The notes below the pieces were generated by a model. That model made no database searches, had not been told where the DNA came from, and saw only the letters and a list, made by a program, of their open reading frames with translations. A DNA stretch of 6,570 bases from Verrucomicrobiota bacterium (lineage in GTDB: Bacteria; Verrucomicrobiota; Verrucomicrobiia; Verrucomicrobiales; Akkermansiaceae): the NCBI GenBank assembly GCA_009885905.1, contig VFJU01000011.1:1-6570 (forward strand), in the 5' to 3' direction. A program made the translations under genes and the position numbers. Below, piece by piece: positions 1 through 6,043 of the stretch. Positions within the stretch are counted from its first letter, which is position 1. Each line of letters begins with the position of its first letter.

Positions 1-67
1 CGGCGAGCGGGTCGGAGACGATTTACTTTTGGCAATGAAGTTGACCGCGAGGCCATCCATGGGCTAG
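1..67 (+). other. Possible 3' tail of a plus-strand gene cut by the window edge
   Basis: Reading from base 2, a frame stays open from the edge to a TAG at 65-67, giving a tail that ends in LLLAMKLTARPSMG. Its third codon positions are mostly G or C, as in the genes that follow. However, another plus frame is open from base 3 to a TGA at 36-38 and a third stays open well past base 200, so the assignment is not secure. About 20 residues are too few to recognise a family. If real, the gene would lie 45 bases upstream of the coiled-coil gene, on the same strand. Confidence 0.2.
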
Positions 68-112
68 TTCGCTGTGGCGCAATTCCCTGCGCGAGTCACA
101 CCCCACCACAAT

Positions 113-907
113 ATGATCGAAACACTCTCAAAAGTTCTTCCGCAACTCTCCGTCATCGCCGCCGTAGCAGGCCTCATTGGTTGGTCACTCCGTGGCCTCA
201 CAATCAAAACTATTCCGCTTAAAACCAGCGGAACCAGCGACAAGGGGCAGCAGGATCGCACGAAAAACCTCGAGTCGACCCTCGAAAAATCCAAGGCCGC
301 CCAGAAGGCGCTCAAGGTGGATTTGGAGAAAATCCAATCGTCATCGGTTTCCAAGGTCTCTTTTGACAGCGTGACCGCCGAGTTGGAATCTGCTCGCAAG
401 ACATTCGAGACTGAGTCCAAGCGTATTTCTACGCTGGAGACCGATTTGAAAAAATCTCTGGATACCATCAAGCATCTTAACAGTCGTGCCAACGATGCGG
501 ATAAAGCGCAAAAAGACCGCAGTTTCGCCCTTGAAAATGAGCTTTCTCAGGTCCGTGAGCAACTCGCGGTGCTTCAAAATTTGCCCGATGACGGCGCGGT
601 GCTGACCGCCGAGATCGAGCGTCTGCGTGAGTCCGTCGCGGTTTCTAGCCGTTACGCCGGAGAAATGAGAAAGCGTGAGGCCGCCGCCATCGAGGCGCTG
701 GAGAAAGCGGAATCCAAGATCGCAGATATGAGCGATCCGTCTCGTCCAGCGGCATCGGCGCGAAAAGTCGGCCCGGTGGCTGATTCTGGTCGCATCGCCG
801 CAGCGAAGGCGGAGGTGGTTCGGTTGATGGAAATGAACAAGCAGAAGGAAAGCGAAGCCGTTGTCGAACTAGCAGACGAGCCTGTGGCGCTGGTCTCGCA
901 GGATTGA
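113..907 (+). CDS. Membrane-anchored coiled-coil protein of unknown function
   Basis: I do not recognise a named family. From the ATG at 113 the product is 264 residues. Residues about 10-27 are hydrophobic (VIAAVAGLIGW) and are followed by the basic residues R27 and K32, which fits a single N-terminal membrane anchor with the rest in the cytoplasm. Residues about 46-206 are rich in Glu, Lys, Ala, Leu and Gln with heptad-like spacing, consistent with a long coiled coil broken near the DDG at 159-161. The tail (about 207-264) holds a Pro/Ala/Ser-rich break, another helical stretch and an acidic end. A GTG at 74 would add 13 residues, but the ATG puts the membrane segment close to the N terminus as expected. 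Neither start has a clear ribosome binding site. The DUF2452 gene begins 71 bases after the stop, so the two may be co-transcribed. Similar composition is common in scaffold, envelope and chromosome-associated proteins, so no function can be read from it. The gene call is solid; the role is unknown. Confidence 0.8.
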   Translation: MIETLSKVLPQLSVIAAVAGLIGWSLRGLTIKTIPLKTSGTSDKGQQDRTKNLESTLEKSKAAQKALKVDLEKIQSSSVSKVSFDSVTAELESARKTFETESKRISTLETDLKKSLDTIKHLNSRANDADKAQKDRSFALENELSQVREQLAVLQNLPDDGAVLTAEIERLRESVAVSSRYAGEMRKREAAAIEALEKAESKIADMSDPSRPAASARKVGPVADSGRIAAAKAEVVRLMEMNKQKESEAVVELADEPVALVSQD

Positions 908-978
908 TGCGATATCCATTTAGATTTTTTGTTGCCCGGTCAATTTTCATGGGCGAAAGCAGCACACATTCTTTTACC

Positions 979-1395
979 ATGTCAGAGCCAGAGTCCAAGC
1001 CATCCCAGGCGTTTTTACCCTACCCCATTTCCACCCTCAGCCCGCCGATCATTCCGAACGATCTCACGTCGTTCAAATCTCGTGGGATTTCTCAGGTGGA
1101 GCGCGACCTCCAACAAAAGCTCAAAGAAATCCGCGAGACCTACCTCGCAACCATCGACCACTTCAACTGGAACAAGCTGGTCTATGAGGCTGATATCCAG
1201 TTTGAGCCAATCATCGGTGGCACTTATCATCTTTATGAAATGCGTGGTCGGAAAATGCTTTCCATGATCGCTCCAGACGAGTGGCCGCAGAAGCATCTCG
1301 CCACCGTTAGGCTCAATATGGACCGCCAATGGAAAATCGTGGAAACGGGCTCCGGCATCGACTCTCGCGAATTGTTCGGCAGCGTTGAGCTTTGA
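979..1395 (+). CDS. DUF2452 family protein
   Basis: The product is 138 residues from the ATG at 979. The core matches my memory of DUF2452, a family of unknown function found in bacteria and also in animals (the human C1orf50 type). The recognisable block is GGTYHLYEMRG (80-90), then SMIAPDEWP (95-103), then a basic stretch and W118. The middle segment, about 36-70, is a predicted helix (VERDLQQKLKEIRETY). There is no signal peptide or membrane segment, so it is probably cytoplasmic. An in-frame ATG at 949 would add 10 residues (starting MGESSTHSF), and a TTG at 904 would overlap the upstream stop. No start has a good ribosome binding site; I chose 979 because the conserved part lies well downstream of it. 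purN starts 71 bases after its stop, on the same strand. No catalytic residues are known to me for this family. The family assignment is from memory of motifs, not a search. Confidence 0.82.
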   Translation: MSEPESKPSQAFLPYPISTLSPPIIPNDLTSFKSRGISQVERDLQQKLKEIRETYLATIDHFNWNKLVYEADIQFEPIIGGTYHLYEMRGRKMLSMIAPDEWPQKHLATVRLNMDRQWKIVETGSGIDSRELFGSVEL

Positions 1396-1466
1396 TCTGA
1401 AATCACTCGTGGATTTCCATTCCAGCGTAATTTCGCGCTTGGCAGACCGAGTGGGGGACTTAAACC
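1396..1466 (+). promoter_or_regulatory. purN leader with ribosome binding site and small inverted repeats
   Basis: A purine-rich Shine-Dalgarno-like stretch, GGGGGA at 1453-1458, lies 8 bases before the purN ATG and supports that start. It is the clearest ribosome binding site in the window. Just after the upstream stop codon there is a perfect 6-base inverted repeat, GAAATC (1399-1404) and GATTTC (1412-1417), with a 7-base loop. A second hairpin pairs CCAGCG (1422-1427) with CGCTTGG (1436-1442), with one bulged T. CACTCG (1404-1409) is also complementary to CGAGTG (1448-1453), which abuts the ribosome binding site. No T-tract follows the first hairpin, so it is a poor intrinsic terminator. 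No known purine riboswitch core was recognised. The ribosome binding site is well supported; any regulatory folding is inference. Confidence 0.45.
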
Positions 1467-2057
1467 ATGCACATGGTGCTCGGTATTTTAGGTTCTGGAT
1501 CTGGTTCAAACATGCAGGCGATCCTTGATGCGATCGATTCCGGTACGCTGAACGCGCGGATTTCCATCGTTTTGTCGGACTGTCCAGATGCTTTGATCCT
1601 CGAGCGGGCACGCAAGCGCGGAATCGAGACCGGGGTGATCGATTGCAGCGGGTTTCGCAACAAGTTTCCCGACGAGGCGCAAAGGGAAACGGCTCAACGT
1701 TTGCTCGCGGCCGGCGTGGAGGTCGTCTGCCTCGCTGGCTTTCTGCGTCTTGTGAAGCGACCACTCCTCGATTTTTTTCCTAACAAAATTCTCAATATTC
1801 ACCCCTCGCTGTTACCAGCATTTCCTGGTTTAGAGGCCTGGAAACAAGCACTTGATGCGGGTGTGACGGAAGCGGGTTGCACCGTGCATTTCGTCGACGA
1901 GGGCATGGACACCGGACCTATTCTTCTACAAGAATCTTTACCAATTCTAGCAGGTGAAACTGCAGACTCTTTGCACGCCCGAATTCAGTGTATCGAGCGA
2001 CGTATCTACCCCGATGCCCTACGTAAATTGTTGCGTGAAAATCTCTCGGCTCATTGA
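1467..2057 (+). CDS. purN: Phosphoribosylglycinamide formyltransferase (GAR transformylase)
   Basis: This enzyme transfers a formyl group from 10-formyltetrahydrofolate to GAR, giving FGAR, the third step of cytoplasmic de novo purine synthesis (EC 2.1.2.2). At 196 residues it is close to the usual single-domain bacterial length of about 190-215. The N-terminal phosphate-binding loop GSGSGSNMQAI is at 9-19. The catalytic triad equivalent to E. coli N106, H108 and D144 is N110 and H112 (in LNIHPSLLPAFPG, 109-121) and D148 (in DEGMDTGPILLQ, 144-155). The start at 1467 is backed by GGGGGA 8 bases upstream; a second ATG at 1473 would lose two residues only. At the site where E. coli has two histidines after PGL, this protein has E123 and W125, a position that varies within the family. 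Purine genes flank purN in many genomes but not here; its upstream neighbour is DUF2452 and it converges with mpl. All key residues are present, so it should be active. Confidence 0.96.
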   Translation: MHMVLGILGSGSGSNMQAILDAIDSGTLNARISIVLSDCPDALILERARKRGIETGVIDCSGFRNKFPDEAQRETAQRLLAAGVEVVCLAGFLRLVKRPLLDFFPNKILNIHPSLLPAFPGLEAWKQALDAGVTEAGCTVHFVDEGMDTGPILLQESLPILAGETADSLHARIQCIERRIYPDALRKLLRENLSAH

Positions 2058-2071
2058 GGCCGCGTTTTCTT
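2047..2071 (+). terminator. Candidate intrinsic terminator of purN
   Basis: CGG plus CTC (2047-2052) can pair with GAG plus CCG (2056-2062), with an ATT loop and one bulged G. The T-rich run TTTTCTT (2065-2071) follows two bases later. The stem overlaps the purN stop codon, and the next gene on this strand does not exist (mpl converges), so a terminator is expected here. The stem is short and bulged, so this is a moderate call. Confidence 0.4.
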
Positions 2072-2082
2072 GAGACGACCAC

Positions 2083-2096
2083 CCCTCACGCGAGGG
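2083..2096. repeat. Small perfect hairpin over the mpl stop codon
   Basis: CCCTC (2083-2087) and GAGGG (2092-2096) form a GC-rich 5-base stem with a 4-base loop. It spans the stop codon of mpl on the minus strand. Neither strand shows a T-tract directly after it, so it is not a typical intrinsic terminator, but its position between two convergent genes fits a 3'-end stabilising or weak termination role. Confidence 0.3.
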
Positions 2097-3471
2097 CGGC
2101 TAACAATTTAGCATGAATTCCACCGAAGCCGCCGTTGCTCAGTACGGCGATGACGTCGCCGGATTTGGCGTTTTCTTTAACTTTGGCAATGATGGATTCA
2201 ATATCTGCTAGATACCAACCATGGCCGCCTAATTTCGCGATGTCGATCGAGAGTTTTTCGGGGTCTAGTCGGTCATTTTCAGGGATTTTGTGCAAATCCG
2301 GAATCCCAGCGATGATGGCGAAATCTGCGGCGGCAAGCGACTCGGCGAGTTCGGATTGGAAGATGGCGCGGCGTGTAGTGTTAGAACGTGGCTCAAATAA
2401 CACCCACAAACGAGAATCTGGGTGGCGCTGGCGGAGACTTTGTACCGCAAGCCGGATGGCGGTGGGGTGGTGTGCGAAGTCGTCGATGACTTTGACACCA
2501 TTCGCCTCACCGAAGAGTTCTTGTCGGCGCGCGACGCCGTCGAAGGACTCTAGCCCAGCGCGGATTTCCTCAGGGCTTAGACCCGCGAAGGCGGCGGAAG
2601 CGGCAGCCATAGCGGCGTTACGAACATTAAACTCGCCAGCCATCGGAGTGGAGTAGGGAATACCGCCTAAGGTGAATGAACTACGATGCGTATCGTAATC
2701 GACATTCTCAATGCGCAAAGAACAATGGTCAGCGAAGCCGACGGTGACAATAGGGCAGGGTGCCTTGCTCGCCACGTCTAAGCAGTTAGGCTCATCGCCA
2801 TTGATGTAAGCACAGCCACCGCTCGGAACAATATTAAGCAAGCGACGGAATGTGAGCTTGATTTCGTCGATGTTGTTATAAATGTCCGCGTGGTCGAACT
2901 CGACGTTATTGATGACGACGCACTCCGGCAGGTAGTGGAGAAATTTCGAGCGCTTGTCGAAGAAAGCGGTGTCGTATTCATCGCCCTCAAGCACGTTAAA
3001 TTCTGAGTCAGTGAAACGTGCGCCGCAGCCAAGATTTTTAGGTAGCCCACCGATCATGTAGCCCGGATCGCGACCGGAGTTGACGAAGATCCAAGCGAGC
3101 ATCGACGAAGTGGTGGTCTTGCCATGGGTGCCGGAGATGACGAAATTGCGTTTTCCGCGGAGAAAGAATTCTTTCATCACCTCGGGTAGGGAGTGATAAA
3201 GTAGCTTGCGATTGAGCGCGGCCTCGGCCTCGGGATTGCCGCGAGAAATCGCATTACCGATGATCACGACATCGGTGTCCGCTGGAATATTTTCCGCATG
3301 GTAGCCCTCGGTGAGAGTGATGCCTTGGTCGCGGAGAAAGTCCGACATCGGCGGATAGACGGCGGAGTCTGAGCCCGTGACGGTGAACCCCCGTTGTTTC
3401 ATGGCTGCAGCGACGGCTCCCATGGCGGTGCCACAGATGCCAGTGAAATGGAATTTATTCTTGGCGGACAT
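2086..3471 (-). CDS. mpl: UDP-MurNAc:L-Ala-gamma-D-Glu-meso-DAP ligase (murein peptide ligase)
   Basis: Mpl (EC 6.3.2.45) is a cytoplasmic ATP-dependent Mur ligase. It joins the recycled tripeptide L-Ala-gamma-D-Glu-meso-DAP to UDP-MurNAc, bypassing MurC, MurD and MurE. The product is 461 residues from the ATG at 3471, close to the E. coli length of about 457. The N-terminal nucleotide-sugar domain opens with FTGICGTAMG (9-18) and GSDSAVYPPMS (33-43). The ATP P-loop GTHGKTTT is at 114-121. The middle domain has EGDEYDTAFFDKRSKF (162-177) and EFDHADIY (191-198). The C-terminal domain has DDFAHHPTAI (330-339), EPRSN (360-364) and SNGGFGGIH (445-453). VYPPMS, DEYDTAFFDKRSKF and the SNGGFGGIH end are typical of Mpl and differ from MurC. 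The frame stays open 49 codons upstream to 3618, into the HAD gene, but homology begins just after the ATG at 3471. No clear ribosome binding site is seen. The HAD gene ends 100 bases upstream on the same strand. The gene implies a meso-DAP wall and tripeptide recycling. Confidence 0.96.
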   Translation of the reverse strand: MSAKNKFHFTGICGTAMGAVAAAMKQRGFTVTGSDSAVYPPMSDFLRDQGITLTEGYHAENIPADTDVVIIGNAISRGNPEAEAALNRKLLYHSLPEVMKEFFLRGKRNFVISGTHGKTTTSSMLAWIFVNSGRDPGYMIGGLPKNLGCGARFTDSEFNVLEGDEYDTAFFDKRSKFLHYLPECVVINNVEFDHADIYNNIDEIKLTFRRLLNIVPSGGCAYINGDEPNCLDVASKAPCPIVTVGFADHCSLRIENVDYDTHRSSFTLGGIPYSTPMAGEFNVRNAAMAAASAAFAGLSPEEIRAGLESFDGVARRQELFGEANGVKVIDDFAHHPTAIRLAVQSLRQRHPDSRLWVLFEPRSNTTRRAIFQSELAESLAAADFAIIAGIPDLHKIPENDRLDPEKLSIDIAKLGGHGWYLADIESIIAKVKENAKSGDVIAVLSNGGFGGIHAKLLAALA

Positions 3472-3571
3472 CGATGAGCGCGAAGCTAGACGGTGAAATC
3501 CACGCTGCCAATCAGGAACAACGGGTGAGGAACGAGGCGGTTCAACCGAGGGCTTACCAACTGGATGTTTC

Positions 3572-4453
3572 TCAGAATTTCGGCGCGGCGATGGTCGCAT
3601 TGTCGCGTTCTTCGCCACGGCGACGAAGGATGCGATCGGCTGTTTCCGTGACCATTTCTTGTAGTAACAACCAGAGGTGCGAACCTTGACGGTAGTCAGC
3701 CGGGGCGATGTGTTTCACGCGGCCGGCGTGGGTGGAGAGTTGGAAACATTTTCGGAAAGAGCGTCCGGAAGTGTCATCTGGATTATAAACGGCGATACCT
3801 TGGCCACCGTTGCGAGCCATCACGGTGAAGCAAGGTACATCAGTCGGACCATCGCCAACGTAGACCATGTTTTCAAATGGGATCGGTCTTTGTTCCGGCG
3901 GCATGTGGTCGTTCACATCTTGATCGTAGGTGAGCATGCCTTTGTTGATGCGAAATAAGAATTGAGTTTTGGTGGTGTGAGAAATGGCACGCTTCGGGAA
4001 GCTAATGCGTCCTTCGGCGTCTTCGCCAAACTCACATCCAAAGATCGCTTTGACGTAGGGTTGGAGGCGCGAGCCGTCGAGCAACGCTTTGAGCCCGGAG
4101 GAAATGATGTAGTGCTCCACTTTGATGCCCGCGGCTTCGTGCTCAGGACGCAGCGCAGCCGTTGGCAGAGTATCAAACAATTCGGGTAGACCAGGGAAAA
4201 ATTTTAAACCTGCACCCAGTTGTTTGAGCCGCAGGTTGGTCACGTTGTCCATTCCAAGGTAGTCTAGCAGGCACTTCATGTAGGCGAGTTCGCCGTCCCA
4301 CTTTTGGTCGTGAACGAGGACATTGCACTTGGCCCAAAATTGAGTGGGATCGATGCCAAATTCAGGGAAAACCACATCATCTTGCATGTAAAGCGGACTG
4401 AGCGTTTGGTCGTAGTCGTAAACCAACGCGATGGTATTTTGAGTGGCAGCCAT
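3572..4453 (-). CDS. HAD-superfamily hydrolase, probable phosphatase of unknown substrate
   Basis: The product is 293 residues and looks cytoplasmic (no signal peptide). HAD motif I is DYDQTLSP at 13-20, with nucleophile D13 and acid/base D15. Motif II is ISSG at 117-120, with S118. The motif III lysine is probably K163 in TTKTQFLFRINKG (160-172). Motif IV is VGDGPTDVPCF at 199-209, with D201 and D205 for Mg2+. All catalytic positions are present. The insert between motifs I and II (about 21-112) is predicted helical, as in C1-capped, phosphoserine-phosphatase-like (IB) members. The sequence closely follows a widely distributed bacterial HAD family of about 290 residues, recalled by its YIISSGLK and FLFRINKG blocks, whose substrate I do not know. 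I chose the ATG at 4453 because homology starts right after it; a TTG at 4471 would add six residues. mpl follows 100 bases downstream on the same strand and may share a transcript. A role in cell-wall sugar-phosphate turnover is only a guess from that neighbour. Confidence 0.88.
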   Translation of the reverse strand: MAATQNTIALVYDYDQTLSPLYMQDDVVFPEFGIDPTQFWAKCNVLVHDQKWDGELAYMKCLLDYLGMDNVTNLRLKQLGAGLKFFPGLPELFDTLPTAALRPEHEAAGIKVEHYIISSGLKALLDGSRLQPYVKAIFGCEFGEDAEGRISFPKRAISHTTKTQFLFRINKGMLTYDQDVNDHMPPEQRPIPFENMVYVGDGPTDVPCFTVMARNGGQGIAVYNPDDTSGRSFRKCFQLSTHAGRVKHIAPADYRQGSHLWLLLQEMVTETADRILRRRGEERDNATIAAPKF

Positions 4454-4565
4454 GTGAGAGCTATGAAACAAGCAACGGATGTCTTCGGCGACAAGGCGGA
4501 AATCATCGCTGTAGGTAGATTCCTATGAAAATCCAAAGCAGATGGCTACCCGCAGTGCCAAGCGA

Positions 4566-5783
4566 TCACGGATCGATGAATCGATTGCTAAATCGTGCTA
4601 CGCTCTGACTGCCTTTGCTGCCGCTTGAAACGGCGAGGCCAATATAACAGTTGGCGGCCATCGTGACTTTGGTGGTGCCGACGTGGATCCAATTGGTTCC
4701 TTGGGCGCTCCGATAAGCCATGATCTTTTTGCCAATGCGGATCAGTCGGACCCAAGTTTCAGAATCTGCTCCGGCCCGGAGGCTTTTGGTTTTCGCTCCC
4801 GATTTGATTCGACTGTTCAATTGGTAGTTGTTAGAATAATCAACTGCCAGAAAAACATGTTTGGCATTTCCAGCCAGTGAGTCTCTAACCATCACTCCCG
4901 CATAGCCGACCGTCCCGGGCACGGGCAAGTGAGTGACATGAGCGATGATCTCTCCATTGTTGCTGAGAATTTGATAAGTGAAATAAAACGAATCCGATTT
5001 ATCTCCGACGAATCCTGAACCAGTTTGCTCAAAAATGCCGGCATCGGAGTAAGCCTCTCCGGCCAGTTGACCAGTGCCGACATTGGTACTCCTCCACGGC
5101 GCGGGAATGTCTTCTCTGGTCGTGACCACTGGTATCGTTTCTGTGGCGATGACTGCTGGCGTTCGGGTGAATGCTTGAACCTCGGGTGGTGTCTCTTGCG
5201 CTCTATTAACCACCATGGACTCAACGATAATGGGTGGGTTCTCAAGTGGAGGATTTGAATAAGTTAGAAGCGTTTCGGCAGTTGTCGGAATGGGATCAAG
5301 CCCATGGTTGTACATCGTCACTGCTGGAAGCATTTCAGAATTCAAATTGCTATCATTGCTGGGGGGAGTGTCGGTGAGTGGAATTGAATAAGAAATCACA
5401 TCCGAAGGGAGACTCTGTTGTTCGTTTGCATCGATTGCGGACACGGAGAAATAATAAGTCTCTCCCTCAGTTAGGTCAGAAATGATTGCCGTGGTGGAAT
5501 TGCCAACATTGATATGATGGCGATCAGCCTCAGGAGTGGTGCTGTAGTTGACTTGGTAATCGACAATGTTGCTTTCAGGATTGGCATCCCATTCCAGCGT
5601 GACAGAAGATGCAAATGCGTTGGCAAAAAATCCAACAAGACAGCACCATAAACAGAGTGGAGCGATTATTGTTAAAACACTTTTTTTGGACTTCCAACTT
5701 CTCCGTGACGATGAAGTGTTAGTTAAAATTTTAATTTTATTGTTAGAATAGGTTCGAGACCAAGGTTTTTTCGAATAGGACAT
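4566..5783 (-). CDS. Secreted fibronectin type III protein with C-terminal beta-sandwich domain
   Basis: The product is 405 residues. The N terminus has a long basic stretch (1-34, rich in Lys, Arg, Ser), then a hydrophobic segment at about 36-54 and a likely signal peptidase site at ANAFA-SS (54-60), so export is expected. Residues about 59-135 form a fibronectin type III domain: VTLEWDANPESNIVDYQVNY (61-80), then GETYYFSVSAID (107-118). Residues about 136-225 are a Pro/Thr-rich linker of low complexity. Residues about 228-403 look like a concanavalin/DUF1349-like beta-sandwich: GSGFVGDKSDSFYF (255-268), YAGVMVRDSL (294-303), TWVRLIRIGKKIMAYRS (343-359) and YIGLAVSSG (380-388). Such domains often bind carbohydrate or occur in cell-surface proteins, but no catalytic residues are evident. 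No LPXTG or PEP-CTERM tail follows; the protein ends FSNRFIDP. The ATG at 5783 is the only plausible start: the frame is closed upstream at 5838-5840. The N-terminal codons are AT-rich, matching the adjacent spacer. Substrate or partner is unknown. Confidence 0.85.
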   Translation of the reverse strand: MSYSKKPWSRTYSNNKIKILTNTSSSRRSWKSKKSVLTIIAPLCLWCCLVGFFANAFASSVTLEWDANPESNIVDYQVNYSTTPEADRHHINVGNSTTAIISDLTEGETYYFSVSAIDANEQQSLPSDVISYSIPLTDTPPSNDSNLNSEMLPAVTMYNHGLDPIPTTAETLLTYSNPPLENPPIIVESMVVNRAQETPPEVQAFTRTPAVIATETIPVVTTREDIPAPWRSTNVGTGQLAGEAYSDAGIFEQTGSGFVGDKSDSFYFTYQILSNNGEIIAHVTHLPVPGTVGYAGVMVRDSLAGNAKHVFLAVDYSNNYQLNSRIKSGAKTKSLRAGADSETWVRLIRIGKKIMAYRSAQGTNWIHVGTTKVTMAANCYIGLAVSSGSKGSQSVARFSNRFIDP

Positions 5784-5828
5784 TGAGCGGTAGCGTAAAA
5801 TTGGATAACGATGCGCTACAGATCTAGG

Positions 5829-5867
5829 CCCAGGCGTTCAGAACTTTTTTCGCCTAGGATTATAGGC
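5829..5867. repeat. Nested inverted repeats in the FnIII gene upstream region
   Basis: CCCAGGCG (5829-5836) and CGCCTAGG (5851-5858) form an 8-base stem with one mismatch and a 14-base loop that itself contains GTTC-A-GAAC (5836-5844). The right arm also belongs to a second inverted repeat, GCCTA (5852-5856) and TAGGC (5863-5867), which covers a TATAAT box. On neither strand does a T-tract follow the stem, so this is not a typical terminator. It could be an operator or a leader hairpin of the FnIII transcript. Confidence 0.35.
5859..5864 (-). promoter_or_regulatory. Perfect TATAAT -10 box upstream of the FnIII gene
   Basis: The minus strand reads TATAAT at 5864-5859, about 76 bases before the FnIII start codon, which would give a leader of roughly 70 bases. 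No good -35 match lies 16-18 bases upstream, and the TG before it is one base out of register for an extended -10. It is a reasonable but unproven promoter. Confidence 0.3.
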
Positions 5868-5932
5868 ACCGCAAATAATCACCGCTGCAGTGACTTGGTT
5901 ACTTGGCGTCTACAACCTATTTTTTTCTTGTT

Positions 5933-5976
5933 AAACTAAGCTAGTTTTAAGATAAAGTTGACAGTAATTAAGTTAA
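5933..5976 (-). promoter_or_regulatory. Alternative promoter-like boxes with a palindrome at the predicted start
   Basis: On the minus strand TTAACT (5976-5971, four of six matches to the -35 consensus) is followed after 16 bases by TATCTT (5954-5949, four of six to the -10). The predicted start falls in a perfect 6-base inverted repeat, AAACTA-AGC-TAGTTT (5933-5947), a plausible operator shape. In such AT-rich sequence weak matches arise by chance, so confidence is low. Confidence 0.22.
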
Positions 5977-6043
5977 TACTATTACAATTAGGCCACTTAA
6001 TCTATCCGATTTTCGCCACCCAAAAACCCCAAGTCCTCTCATT

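Larger units (their letters stand above)
5784..6043. other. AT-rich intergenic spacer between the ABC exporter and FnIII genes
   Basis: This is the longest gene-free stretch in the window (260 bases). No convincing ORF or RNA gene is seen. It is distinctly AT-rich between about 5915 and 6000 and carries promoter-like boxes on both strands and several inverted repeats, listed separately where supportable. No intrinsic terminator with a T-tract was found on the minus strand after the ABC gene, so read-through into the FnIII gene cannot be excluded. Confidence 0.6.

Noticed and set aside
1417..1428. 12-base match CCATTCCAGCGT between the purN leader and the FnIII gene (near 5590)
   Set aside because: It is a single short match; in the FnIII gene it simply encodes TLEW on the other strand. 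No further copies or flanking similarity suggest a mobile or regulatory repeat.
1015..1764. Long minus-strand open frame of 249 codons opposite DUF2452 and purN
   Set aside because: It lies antisense to two well-supported genes, is Arg/Pro-rich without a recognisable domain, and is explained by codon bias on the opposite strand.
3538..3548. Palindrome CGGTT-C-AACCG between the HAD and mpl genes as a terminator
   Set aside because: The stem is only five base pairs around a single base, which cannot form a proper loop, and no T-tract follows on either strand.
3472..3618. Possible 49-residue N-terminal extension of Mpl, overlapping the end of the HAD gene
   Set aside because: The frame is open, but the Mpl family fold begins just after the ATG at 3471, and the extension is low-complexity and shares bases with the HAD coding end.
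4454..4565. Promoter or terminator in the gap between the FnIII and HAD genes
   Set aside because: On the minus strand TTGGAT is followed at 17 bases only by the weak TACAGC, and the TGGC/GCCA pairing lacks a T-tract. Neither is good enough to report as a feature.
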